From Aquitalea magnusonii (GTDB lineage: Bacteria; Pseudomonadota; Gammaproteobacteria; Burkholderiales; Chromobacteriaceae): DNA of 48,986 bases. The stretch lies in NCBI RefSeq assembly GCF_003202035.1, contig NZ_QJKC01000017.1, positions 1-48,986 on the forward strand, in the 5' to 3' direction. The notes below the pieces were generated by a model. That model saw only the letters and a list, made by a program, of their open reading frames with translations, had not been told where the DNA came from and did no database searches. Of the stretch, positions 24,752 through 32,779 are shown in pieces; the first letter of the stretch is position 1; every line of letters begins with the position of its first letter. Both the position numbers and the translations under genes were made by a program.

Positions 24752-25828
24752 ATGGCGGTGATGAATAGACAAGGGCGAAATGCCGGCAGCAGGATGGTGC
24801 TTCTCTGGCTTGGGCTGGGGATGCTGGGGCAGCTGGCTGTGGCGGAAGACAAGGTGGGGGCTCCCATCGTATTGCCGGGCAAGCAGAGCCCGACAGCGAG
24901 CGCGGCCAAGCCGGCGGCTGCCGAGGCGGCATCGGCACCCTTAGTCAGCCGCAAGACCATTATCCTGCCCACCAAACTGGCTGCTTCCATGGCCGCGGCA
25001 CGCGCCAAGCCCAAGGAGCCGGAGGCCATGGCGCCCGAGGTGAAACAGGCACCGGCACCCGAGATCAAGGCGCTGCACGAACCCAGCCCGGAAGTCCATG
25101 CCCCGGGCAGCAAGCCGCATGCCAAGGCGGTGGCGCATAAAAAGCCGGCCCGACACCGCAGCAGCCGGCCGCCACGCAGCAGTTCGCCCTATGCCTCGCA
25201 GTTGCAGCAGATCCGCGAGCAAGTGGCGCGCATCATGGCGGCCAGCAGCCGCCATTTCAATGGACAGGATCGTGCTTATTTCCGCGCGCTCAGCGACCAG
25301 CAAGCTGCCCGTGCCACGGTGGTCAGCTGCTCCGATTCCAGCGTGCCGACCGATATTCCGGCCAAGGGCGTGGTGGATGGCTTGTATCTGGTGCGCGCTG
25401 TCGGCAACCAGTTGCAGCCCATGGTGGGCACCATCGAATACGGTATCCGCCAGTTGCATACACCGGTGCTGATTTTTGCCAGCCATGCCGCCTGCGCATC
25501 GATCAAGGCGGTGGCGGGCGAGGAGGAGCCATCCAGCGCGGATATGGCGACCGTGGTCCATCACATGGGCTTGCCGCAGGGCATAGACAGTACCAATGGT
25601 GCGCTGCTCAACATCAATAATCAGGTGGAAGGTGCCATTCTGACCTTCTCCGGAGAAGTGGAAGCCGGCCGGCTGGCGATTCTGGGCGGCTATTTCGACT
25701 GGCGCAATGATCTGAAACGGGGCAGTGGCAAGCTGATCATCACCAATCTGAATGGCGAGACCGACCCTGCCAGAATCCGCCAGCTGATGAAGCAGGGCCA
25801 GTATTTCAGCTACAGCTTCATGCACTGA
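24752..25828 (+). CDS. Exported beta-carbonic-anhydrase-like protein with altered active site
   Basis: This is a 358-residue protein with a signal peptide (MVLLWLGLGMLGQLAVA, cleavage before EDK), an Ala/Pro/Lys-rich low-complexity linker of about 110 residues, and a C-terminal beta-class carbonic anhydrase domain. The zinc ligands are kept: Cys193 in SCSDSS, and His245 and Cys248 in SHAACAS. However, the catalytic CxDSR motif is CSDSS, so the Arg that pairs with the Asp is a Ser. The usual RNAGN is RAVGN, and the Gly after the last Cys ligand is Ala. GTIEYGIRQL matches the SIEYAV helix. Exported beta-CAs are less common than cytoplasmic ones. The start could instead be the ATG at 24761. Activity is uncertain. 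Confidence 0.8.
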   Translation: MAVMNRQGRNAGSRMVLLWLGLGMLGQLAVAEDKVGAPIVLPGKQSPTASAAKPAAAEAASAPLVSRKTIILPTKLAASMAAARAKPKEPEAMAPEVKQAPAPEIKALHEPSPEVHAPGSKPHAKAVAHKKPARHRSSRPPRSSSPYASQLQQIREQVARIMAASSRHFNGQDRAYFRALSDQQAARATVVSCSDSSVPTDIPAKGVVDGLYLVRAVGNQLQPMVGTIEYGIRQLHTPVLIFASHAACASIKAVAGEEEPSSADMATVVHHMGLPQGIDSTNGALLNINNQVEGAILTFSGEVEAGRLAILGGYFDWRNDLKRGSGKLIITNLNGETDPARIRQLMKQGQYFSYSFMH

Positions 25829-25856
25829 CGCCCAGCCATCCCTCCGTCACGACCGA

Positions 25857-25890
25857 CCGCCACCGCGCCATTGCGCCGTGGCGGTTTTTC
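25857..25890 (+). terminator. Intrinsic terminator after the carbonic-anhydrase-like gene
   Basis: CCGCCAC and GTGGCGG, with an inner GCGC/GCGC and a C-C mismatch, form a long stem with loop CATT, followed by TTTTTC. Confidence 0.88.
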
Positions 25891-26243
25891 TTGTCTGGCG
25901 GTTTTGTAAGCGGCCTGCTACAGCACGGTCGCGGGTTTGTTTGTGCGGAGCGAGGAGCTTATTCAAAAAAAGCTGAAATTGCCGGAGTAGTTTGGTTTGG
26001 CGCAAAACTCCGGAGCGATAAGGGGAGTAATCTGGCTGCAATTAAGACGGTCCATTGAAAACAAAGGCTGTCAGGCGATTTATTGCTACAGATTAATGAG
26101 TCTTTTTGTAGTGGGTTAATTACAAAAATGGCTTGGTGATTCCGGCAGTCCAGCAGCAGCGTGATCGATTGATGTTGAATGGATAATCACGCGGGATTAA
26201 ACCGGAGCAGAAAGATTTCTTTCTTTATTATTGGAGTAGCATC
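25891..26243 (+). promoter_or_regulatory. Long palindrome-rich leader/regulatory region of adhE
   Basis: There is no gene in this 353-base stretch. It contains three inverted repeats. CCGGAGT...ACTCCGG (25982-26013) has an inner TTTG/CAAA. A perfect TTTTTGTA-N10-TACAAAAA lies at 26103-26128. GCGTGAT-N20-ATCACGC lies at 26159-26192. The ribosome-binding site GGAG lies 9 bases before the adhE ATG. The palindromes are candidate sites for redox- or alcohol-responsive regulators. None matches the FNR (TTGAT-N4-ATCAA) or Rex consensus well. Confidence 0.5.
26103..26128. repeat. Perfect 8-base inverted repeat upstream of adhE
   Basis: TTTTTGTA and TACAAAAA flank GTGGGTTAAT. This is the most regular of the three palindromes in the adhE leader and lies 116 bases before the ATG. 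Confidence 0.55.
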
Positions 26244-28919
26244 ATGTCTGTTTCCACTCTCGAACAACTGGATGCGCTGGTAGCGCGTGTCAAACAGGCC
26301 CAGGCGGTTTTTGCCGAATTCTCCCAGCAGCAGGTCGATGCCATCTTCCGCAGTGCCGCACTGGCGGCCGCCGATGCCCGTATTCCGCTGGCGCGCATGG
26401 CGGTGGAAGAAACCGGCATGGGGGTGATGGAAGACAAGGTGATCAAGAATCACTTTGCCTCCGAGTACATCTACAACAAGTACAAGGATGAAAAAACCTG
26501 CGGCGTGCTGTCGGAAGACGACAGCTTTGGCACCATCACCATTGCCGAACCCATTGGCATCCTGTGCGGCATCGTGCCCACCACCAACCCCACCTCCACC
26601 GCCATATTCAAGGCGCTGATCGCGCTGAAAACCCGCAATGCCATCATCTTCTCGCCGCATCCGCGGGCGCGTCGCTCCACCTGCGAAGCGGCACGGCTGG
26701 TGCTGGAAGCCGCGGTGGCTGCCGGCGCCCCGCAGGACATCATCGGCTGGATCGACGAGCCCAGCGTCGAGCTGTCCAATGCGCTGATGCAGCATCCGGA
26801 CATCAACCTGATCCTGGCCACCGGCGGTCCCGGCATGGTGCGTGCGGCGTATTCCTCCGGCAAACCGGCCATTGGCGTGGGTGCGGGCAATACCCCGGCG
26901 GTGATCGATGAAACCGCCGACATCAAGCGCGCCGTGGCCTCCATCCTGATGTCCAAGACCTTTGACAACGGCGTGGTGTGCGCCTCGGAGCAGTCGGTCA
27001 TCGTGGTGGACAGCATTTATGAAGCCGTGCGCGAACGCTTTGCCCGCCATGGCGGTTACATTCTCAGCGCGCAGGAAACCGCCGCCGTGGCCGGGGTCAT
27101 CCTCAACCGTGGCAATCTGAATGCTGCCATCGTCGGCCAGAGCGCGGTCAAGATTGCCGCCATGGCCGGCATCAGCGTACCGGCCGACACCAAGGTGCTG
27201 ATTGGCGAAGTAAGCGATCTGAGCAATGACGAAGCCTTCGCCCACGAAAAACTGTCACCCACGCTGGCCATGTACCGCGCCCGTGATTTTGCCGATGCCT
27301 GCGACAAGGCCGCAGCACTGGTGGCTCTGGGCGGCATCGGCCACACCTCGGCGCTGTATACCGATCAGGACTTGCAGGGCGAGCGCATCCGCACTTTTGG
27401 CGACAAGATGAAAACCGCGCGCATCCTCATCAACACCCCGTCCTCGCATGGTGGCATTGGCGACTTGTACAACTTCAGCCTGGCGCCGTCGCTGACGCTG
27501 GGTTGTGGCTCCTGGGGCGGTAATTCCATCTCGGAAAACGTCGGCCCCAAACACCTGATCAACAAGAAAACCGTGGCCAAGAGGGCGGAAAACATGCTGT
27601 GGCACAAACTGCCCAAGTCCATTTACTTCCGCCGTGGCTGCCTGCCGGTGGCACTGGAAGACCTGGCCGGCAAGAAGCGCTGTCTGATCGTCACCGGGCA
27701 ATACCTGTTTGAACACGGCTTTGTCGACGAGCCCATCCGCCTGTTGAAAAAGATGGGGCTGGAAGTGGAAGTGTTTTTCGAGGTGCCGGCCGACCCGACA
27801 CTGGCCATCGTGCGCAAGGGGGCTGATCTGGCCCATGCCTTCCAGCCGGACGTGATCATGGCGCTGGGTGGTGGCTCGCCGATGGATGCCGCCAAGATCA
27901 TCTGGGTGATGTACGAACACCCGGAAGTGCATTTTGCCGACCTGGCGCTGCGCTTCATGGACATCCGCAAACGCATCTACCAGTTCCCCAAGCTGGGCGG
28001 CAAGGCCATGCTGGTGGCGGTGCCCACCACCTCCGGCACCGGCTCGGAAGTCACCCCGTTTGCCGTGGTGACGGATGAAGTGACCGGGGTGAAATACCCG
28101 ATTGCCGATTACGAACTCACCCCGCACATGGCCATTGTCGATGCCAATCTGGTGATGGACATGCCCAAATCGCTCACCGCCTTTGGCGGCATCGACGCGG
28201 TGACGCATGCGCTGGAAGCCTATGTGTCGGTGATGGCCAATGAATACTCCGACCCGCAAGCCCTGCAGGCGCTGAAGCTGCTGAAGGACTACCTGCCATC
28301 GGCCTACCTCCACGGCGCACGCGACCCGAAAGCGCGCGAGCAAGTCCATAACGCTGCCACCATTGCCGGCATCGCCTTTGCCAATGCCTTCCTCGGCGTG
28401 TGCCACTCCATGGCGCACAAGCTGGGTGCGGAATTCGGCCTGGCGCACGGCCTGGCCAATGCCTTGCTGATCAGCAATGTCATCCGCTATAACGCCGCAG
28501 ACATCCCGACCAAGCAAACCGCCTTCAGCCAGTACGACCGGCCCAAGAGCGTGGCGCGCTATGCCGAAATCGCCCGTCACCTGGGGCTGGAGGCCGAACG
28601 CGATCACCAGCGGGTGGAAAAACTGGTGCAGTGGGTGGACGAGCTCAAGCAGACACTCAATATCCCCATGTCGATCCAGGCCGCGGGGGTGAGCGAGGCG
28701 GATTTCCTGGCCAAGGTGGACAAGCTGGCCGAGGCGGCTTTCGATGACCAGTGCACCGGCGCCAACCCGCGCTATCCGCTGATCAGCGAACTGAAGCAAC
28801 TGCTGCTGGACAGCTACTACGGCCACGCCTGGTGCGAAGCCCATCTGCGCGAGGCCGCCACCGCGGATGCAGCAGCTGTGGTGAGCAGCAAGTCCAAGGG
28901 CAAGCTCAAGGCGGTATAA
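26244..28919 (+). CDS. adhE: Bifunctional aldehyde-alcohol dehydrogenase
   Basis: This is an 891-residue cytoplasmic enzyme of normal AdhE length. The N-terminal CoA-acylating acetaldehyde dehydrogenase domain has IGILCGIVPTTNPTSTAIFK and the nucleophile Cys246 in NGVVCASEQSV. A linker leads to the iron-dependent alcohol dehydrogenase domain with GGGSPMDAAK, TTSGTGSEVTPFAV, HALEAYVSVM and HSMAHKLGAEFGLAHG, which holds the metal-binding His residues. It converts acetyl-CoA to ethanol in two NADH-dependent steps and probably forms spirosomes like other AdhE proteins. It is a single-gene unit with a long regulatory region. A repeat element starts 23 bases after its stop. Confidence 0.96.
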   Translation: MSVSTLEQLDALVARVKQAQAVFAEFSQQQVDAIFRSAALAAADARIPLARMAVEETGMGVMEDKVIKNHFASEYIYNKYKDEKTCGVLSEDDSFGTITIAEPIGILCGIVPTTNPTSTAIFKALIALKTRNAIIFSPHPRARRSTCEAARLVLEAAVAAGAPQDIIGWIDEPSVELSNALMQHPDINLILATGGPGMVRAAYSSGKPAIGVGAGNTPAVIDETADIKRAVASILMSKTFDNGVVCASEQSVIVVDSIYEAVRERFARHGGYILSAQETAAVAGVILNRGNLNAAIVGQSAVKIAAMAGISVPADTKVLIGEVSDLSNDEAFAHEKLSPTLAMYRARDFADACDKAAALVALGGIGHTSALYTDQDLQGERIRTFGDKMKTARILINTPSSHGGIGDLYNFSLAPSLTLGCGSWGGNSISENVGPKHLINKKTVAKRAENMLWHKLPKSIYFRRGCLPVALEDLAGKKRCLIVTGQYLFEHGFVDEPIRLLKKMGLEVEVFFEVPADPTLAIVRKGADLAHAFQPDVIMALGGGSPMDAAKIIWVMYEHPEVHFADLALRFMDIRKRIYQFPKLGGKAMLVAVPTTSGTGSEVTPFAVVTDEVTGVKYPIADYELTPHMAIVDANLVMDMPKSLTAFGGIDAVTHALEAYVSVMANEYSDPQALQALKLLKDYLPSAYLHGARDPKAREQVHNAATIAGIAFANAFLGVCHSMAHKLGAEFGLAHGLANALLISNVIRYNAADIPTKQTAFSQYDRPKSVARYAEIARHLGLEAERDHQRVEKLVQWVDELKQTLNIPMSIQAAGVSEADFLAKVDKLAEAAFDDQCTGANPRYPLISELKQLLLDSYYGHAWCEAHLREAATADAAAVVSSKSKGKLKAV

Positions 28920-28942
28920 GGCTTTAGTGCATCGCCCGACAG

Positions 28943-29163
28943 GCCCGGAGCACGCTCCGGGCTGCAGGCTGCTGACCAAGTGATTTGCTGCGATGGCACC
29001 GGGCCCGGCAAAGCCGGGCCTTTCGACTCACTGATGGCTTCCGCAGCCTTGCCATCTATTCCGCATCCCCCCGCCCTTACCCTGTAAGGCAGCCTCGTTT
29101 TCTTTTCAGAAAGCGAGAGAGATTGCCAATCAGCTGAGTCCCGGAGCACGCTCCGGGCTTTTT
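28943..29163 (+). repeat. Intergenic repeat element, copy A (terminator-flanked)
   Basis: A core of about 176 bases (28964-29139) is clearly homologous to copy B at 40512-40733. It begins GCAGGCTGCTGAC and contains three hairpins: GGCCCGGC-AAA-GCCGGGCC; CCTTAC-CCT-GTAAGG; and CTCGTTTTCT paired with AGAAAGCGAG. On both sides lies the same hairpin, CCCGGAGCACGCTCCGGGCT (28944-28963 and 29140-29159). Only the right one has a T-tract and looks like the adhE terminator. There is no coding potential that I trust. The structure fits a small mobile or structured non-coding element sitting in a terminator. Confidence 0.75.
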
Positions 29164-29401
29164 GGCGTCTGGCACCGCGGCGGGGGCTGGTCGCCGTGGC
29201 GGCTGGCGCAGTAGCATGCAGGCTGCCGAGCCGCATCAGGAGGAGGGCGGAGGATGGCCGAGCGTATCGATGCAGCTCTGGCCGGCGCGGCGTTGTTCCG
29301 TAGCCGCAGGACAGTCCGGGTGAGCTGCGTGCCGCGCAGGCTTGCCTGAAGGTCAAATCTTCTGTCATAAATGATCACCACTTCTGGCAATGGAGCAGAT
29401 C
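29164..29401. other. Gap between repeat copy A and the cupin gene
   Basis: There is no supported gene. A 31-codon frame starting at 29254 (ATGGCCGAGCGTATCG) has a strong GGAGG just upstream but no recognisable product and is not called. Confidence 0.4.
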
Positions 29402-29731
29402 ATGCAGCTAAGCGACTTTCCCTTTGGCGTCACCGACTGGTCGACCATCACCGCGACCGAGCATCCCGGCGAAAGCGGGATGGCACAATGGCGGACCTGC
29501 CAGTTCGGCAACATCCGCGTGCGTATGGTGGAGTACAGCCCCGGTTATCTGGCCGATCACTGGTGTCGCAAGGGCCATATCCTGCTGTGTCTGGAGGGCG
29601 AACTGCTGACCGAGCTGGCCGATGGCCGCCGCTTCATGCTGACGCCCGGCCTGAGTTATCAGGTCAGTGACGAGGCCGAGCCACACCGCTCCTCGACCAA
29701 GACCGGGGCGCGGCTGTTTATTGTTGATTGA
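29402..29731 (+). CDS. DHCW-motif cupin-fold protein
   Basis: This is a 109-residue single-domain cupin. The ATG at 29402 is chosen because GGAG lies 6 bases upstream; an ATG four codons earlier is open. The segment YLADHWCRKGHILLCLEGEL contains the DHxC and GH elements that give this small family its name, and LADGRRFMLTPGLSYQVSDE completes the beta-barrel. The His residues could bind a metal. Function is unknown; proteins of this family are about this length. The gene stands alone, with a terminator 45 bases after its stop. Confidence 0.8.
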   Translation: MQLSDFPFGVTDWSTITATEHPGESGMAQWRTCQFGNIRVRMVEYSPGYLADHWCRKGHILLCLEGELLTELADGRRFMLTPGLSYQVSDEAEPHRSSTKTGARLFIVD

Positions 29732-29775
29732 ACCCCGTCCCAGCGGGCCTCATGGCCTGGCTGCGGTCCGGGCTG

Positions 29776-29806
29776 ACCGGCCTTGGTGGCTCCGGGCCGG
29801 TTTTCT
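29776..29806 (+). terminator. Probable intrinsic terminator after the cupin gene
   Basis: ACCGGCC and GGCCGGT pair across a 12-base loop and are followed by TTTTCTCC. Confidence 0.65.
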
Positions 29807-30229
29807 CCTCTCTGCCATCCCGCTTGTTTTTTGTCTGCAGCTATCCCGTCCCTGTTTGCTCACTGGCTTTTACCATCTTGCCGGCTGCATTTTATTGTCA
29901 TTGTCATTAAAATGGCGGTGATTATTTGCTGTGGCCTTTGTTTCATATCGAATGAATAAACCGGATTTTCCATGGCACTGATATTGCTGTGCTGGCCGTG
30001 CCGGTCAGAGAAGGCCGATAAGCGGAACGGGACGGCTAGGGCTGTCACCAACAGTTTTTAATACAAGTTTGATTTGACGGCAGGTCGAATCAACACAAGC
30101 CTGTAGTATTACTCTTGCATAATGCTTGGTGATCGCGCTGGGGCCGCAGACAGGGGGCGCGATAAACACAATAACATCAATTATTTAGCCAGTTTGTGGT
30201 GACCTAATAAATACGAGAGAGCGCAAGCA
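29807..30229. other. AT-rich upstream region of the chemoreceptor gene
   Basis: There is no gene in these 423 bases. The most notable element is the inverted repeat at 30069-30093. A GCCGATAA at 30014-30021 resembles a flagellar sigma-28 -10 box but has no matching -35 at the right distance. The chemoreceptor ATG is preceded only by a weak purine stretch (GAGAG). Confidence 0.45.
30069..30093. repeat. 10-base inverted repeat upstream of the chemoreceptor gene
   Basis: TTGATTTGAC and GTCGAATCAA flank GGCAG, with a single mismatch. The compact 25-base dyad looks like a transcription-factor operator. Confidence 0.5.
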
Positions 30230-31858
30230 ATGTTTATCAGCAATATGAGTATCCGCAGCAAGTTCTTTGCCGGATTTGGTTTGATTCTGGTTCTGATGTT
30301 GATAATCGGTATCAATGCGGGGCTTGGCGTATCTGCCTTGGCCGATCAGGCCAGCCAGATTGAAAATGATATCTATCCCAAGGCGCAGCTGGCAGATAAT
30401 CTGGTCAAACGGGCCATTCTTGCCGAAGATCTTTGTTATCAGGCGGCACTGGAAACCAATCCTGGCCAACTTGATAAGCTGGTTGACACTATCAGGCTCA
30501 ATGCCAAGGCAAACAGTGACGATATGGAAAAATTATCGCTGCTGGTTAAATCGGCTGAAGGCAAACGTTTGTTTGATAATATCCAGAACGCCCGCGCTGC
30601 CATTCGCAGCAAATACGACACCCTATTCGCCCTGTTGAAACAGAAGGACAGCAGCAAATCACTGGATTTTGTCAGAACGGAATTCAGTCCTTCCCTGAAA
30701 GGCTTTCAGGACGCAGTCAATCAACTGTCGCAGCATCAGGACCAGAAAATGAATGCGGCAGTCGGCAATATCCGTGCGCAAGCCCACGACACCGGCACCA
30801 TCGTGCTGATCGTGGCCAGTGTGGCCATGCTGCTGGGCATCGGGCTGGCCATCATCATGTCGGGTAATTTTGCCCGGCGCATCGGCATGGCCCAGCAGCT
30901 GGCCGAACATGTGGCTGCCGGGAATCTGCAGCCGGACGATACGACAGCCGGCCCGCAGGATGAACTGGGCAAGCTGATGCACTCGCTGTTGCAAATGCGT
31001 CAGGAGCTGGCCGGCATCATCCGCCAGGTGGTGCAGGGGGCGCAGGAGGTGGCGCAGACCGCGCAGCAGGTGTCCACCGCCAGCAGCCAGGTTTCCTCCA
31101 GCGTGCACACCCAGTCGGCATCCACTTCATCGGCCGCCGCAGCCGTGGAGCAGCTGACGGTGAGCATCGAGCATGTTTCCAGCAATGCGCGCAGCGCCGC
31201 AGGCAAGGCCAGTGATGCCGGTGCCGCTTCCGATACCGGCGGCACCCATGTCGCAGCCGCCACCGAAGACATCCAGACCGCTGCCGGCGATATCCGCGAG
31301 GCGGCCAGTGACATCATCAATCTGTCCGAGCAGGTGAAGGGCATCGGCAATATCGCCACTGTGATCAAGGATGTGGCGGATCAGACCAATCTGCTGGCAC
31401 TGAATGCGGCCATCGAGGCCGCGCGTGCCGGCGAGCAGGGACGTGGTTTTGCCGTGGTGGCCGACGAGGTGCGCAAGCTGGCGGAGCGGACTTCGCGCTC
31501 GGTGCAGGAGATTGCCAGCATTACCAGCAGCATAGACCACGAGACGGCCATGGCGGCCGAACGCATGCAGCAAGCCAGCCAGGATGTGGCCAAGGTGGCG
31601 GATACCGCCAGCCTGGCGCGGCAGTCCATGCATGCCATCTGCGACCGTTCGGCCGAGGTGACCGTGGCGATGAATGAAATATCCGATGCCCTGGGCGAGC
31701 AGCGCACGGCGGCCAGCAGCCTGTCGCGCAGCGTGGAGGCCATCGCCCAGATGTCGGAAGAGAATGCCGCCGCCATCGGCTCGGTGGCCAGCGCGGCCAG
31801 CCGCATGGCGACGACCTCGCAGACCCTGCAACAAAGCGTGGCCAAGTTCCGGCTGTAA
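30230..31858 (+). CDS. Methyl-accepting chemotaxis protein
   Basis: This is a 542-residue receptor. The first membrane helix is about residues 11-32 ([17 protein letters not shown]). A four-helix-bundle (4HB_MCP-type) periplasmic domain runs to about 188, the second membrane helix is about 190-211, and a HAMP linker leads to the signalling domain. The hairpin tip that contacts CheA/CheW reads [20 protein letters not shown], preceded by [18 protein letters not shown], so the cytoplasmic domain is complete. It should sense a periplasmic small molecule and steer flagellar or pilus motility. No CheR/CheB-binding pentapeptide is seen at the C-terminus. The ligand is unknown. An operator-like dyad lies 137 bases upstream. 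Confidence 0.93.
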   Translation: MFISNMSIRSKFFAGFGLILVLMLIIGINAGLGVSALADQASQIENDIYPKAQLADNLVKRAILAEDLCYQAALETNPGQLDKLVDTIRLNAKANSDDMEKLSLLVKSAEGKRLFDNIQNARAAIRSKYDTLFALLKQKDSSKSLDFVRTEFSPSLKGFQDAVNQLSQHQDQKMNAAVGNIRAQAHDTGTIVLIVASVAMLLGIGLAIIMSGNFARRIGMAQQLAEHVAAGNLQPDDTTAGPQDELGKLMHSLLQMRQELAGIIRQVVQGAQEVAQTAQQVSTASSQVSSSVHTQSASTSSAAAAVEQLTVSIEHVSSNARSAAGKASDAGAASDTGGTHVAAATEDIQTAAGDIREAASDIINLSEQVKGIGNIATVIKDVADQTNLLALNAAIEAARAGEQGRGFAVVADEVRKLAERTSRSVQEIASITSSIDHETAMAAERMQQASQDVAKVADTASLARQSMHAICDRSAEVTVAMNEISDALGEQRTAASSLSRSVEAIAQMSEENAAAIGSVASAASRMATTSQTLQQSVAKFRL

Positions 31859-31886
31859 GCCGGCATGGGCTGGGCCACCGGTTTGC

Positions 31887-32600
31887 TCAGGCCGGTTTGT
31901 TCTTGCGGCTGGCGCGCACCGGCTTGCTGGTGGCGGCGCTGTCATCCGCGCTGAGCGCCACCGGCTTGACCTTGGCGCTAGCGGTTTTGGGTTTGACCGC
32001 CGGTTCACCCTTTTGCAGATGCAGCAGGCGGCGGCGGATGTCGTCGGTATCCAGCCAGATATCCTCGCCCTTGCTGATGCGTTCCAGTTCCTGATCACTC
32101 AGGAAGGGGCGGCAGACATTGCGCATCACCTTGTCGAACCATTTGCGGCTGGCCATCACCTGCGCCGCCTGCTCATTGCCCTTGCCCACGGATGCGGACG
32201 AGTAGTTGTGGAACATCAGCTGGCAGGTGTCGTGCACGATCAGCTCGTCGCCAGCCAGAAAGATCAGTGCGCCCATGGAAAAGGCGCGGGCTTCCAGAAT
32301 GGTGATGACGTGCGCCTCGCTGGCGGCGATGTTGTTGATGATCTGCAAGCCGGTATCGAAATTGCCGCCGGGGGTGTTGAGGTGCAGGAAGATCAGGTCG
32401 GTGGCACTGGCAGTGCGCAGGGTGTACAGCAGGTCGGTGTACTGGATGGGGTCGACAATTTCGCCGGACAGATAGTAGGAAATCTGGCGGATCACACCTT
32501 GTGATTCATAGCGGCGGAAGGCGGGCAGTTTCACATCGTCGTCTTCGTCGTCGTCAGTGCTGCGGTCTTGCAGCGGGGCGTGGTAGCGGGAGTGGGTCAT
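31887..32600 (-). CDS. ClpP-like serine protease (atypical ClpP family)
   Basis: This is a 237-residue protein related to the proteolytic subunit of Clp protease. The nucleophile motif ARAFSMGALIFLAGD places Ser at 108. TCQLMFHNYSS gives the catalytic His at 131, and an Asp in KGEDIWLDTDD (near 180) can complete the triad. HLNTPGGN matches the N-terminal ClpP signature. It differs from housekeeping ClpP in a very acidic N-terminus (STDDDEDDD) and a Lys/Ala/Ser-rich C-terminal tail of about 40 residues. AGGAAA lies about 5 bases before the ATG. No ClpX or ClpA partner is adjacent. It may be an active peptidase with a special substrate; this is inference. Confidence 0.78.
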   Translation of the reverse strand: MTHSRYHAPLQDRSTDDDEDDDVKLPAFRRYESQGVIRQISYYLSGEIVDPIQYTDLLYTLRTASATDLIFLHLNTPGGNFDTGLQIINNIAASEAHVITILEARAFSMGALIFLAGDELIVHDTCQLMFHNYSSASVGKGNEQAAQVMASRKWFDKVMRNVCRPFLSDQELERISKGEDIWLDTDDIRRRLLHLQKGEPAVKPKTASAKVKPVALSADDSAATSKPVRASRKNKPA

Positions 32601-32721
32601 CGCATTTTCCTGTTGTTGTAAGGATGAGGAAGACTGCGTGTTGCACTGTCAGTGTAGCCCTGCCACCACAAGAGCGCCCAGCCTGTTTCCTCCCTGTTTT
32701 GCGATATGGCAATGCAGGAAA

Positions 32722-32757
32722 CAGAAAAAACGCCTGCAGCACCGGGCGGCAGGCGTT
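32722..32757 (-). terminator. Intrinsic terminator of mfd
   Basis: On the - strand AACGCCTGC pairs with GCAGGCGTT over an 11-base loop and is followed by TTTTTTCTG. It lies 22 bases after the mfd stop. Confidence 0.88.
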
Positions 32758-32779
32758 GTGGAGCGGGATCTGGCCTAAC

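Noticed and set aside
26159-26192. FNR or Rex site upstream of adhE
   Set aside because: TTGATGTTGAAT does not complete the TTGAT-N4-ATCAA pattern, and the other palindromes do not match TTGTTAA-N4-TTAACAA.
27255-28979. Long open frames antisense to adhE
   Set aside because: They have low-complexity His/Gly/Gln-rich translations, no ribosome-binding site and complete overlap with a well-supported gene.
29254-29349. 31-codon frame with strong GGAGG upstream of the cupin gene
   Set aside because: It is Arg/Ala-rich with no recognisable features, and may be a chance purine run in GC-rich DNA.
30014-30021. GCCGATAA, the flagellar sigma-28 -10 consensus, upstream of the chemoreceptor
   Set aside because: The bases 11 upstream do not resemble TAAAGTTT, and it lies more than 200 bases from the start codon.
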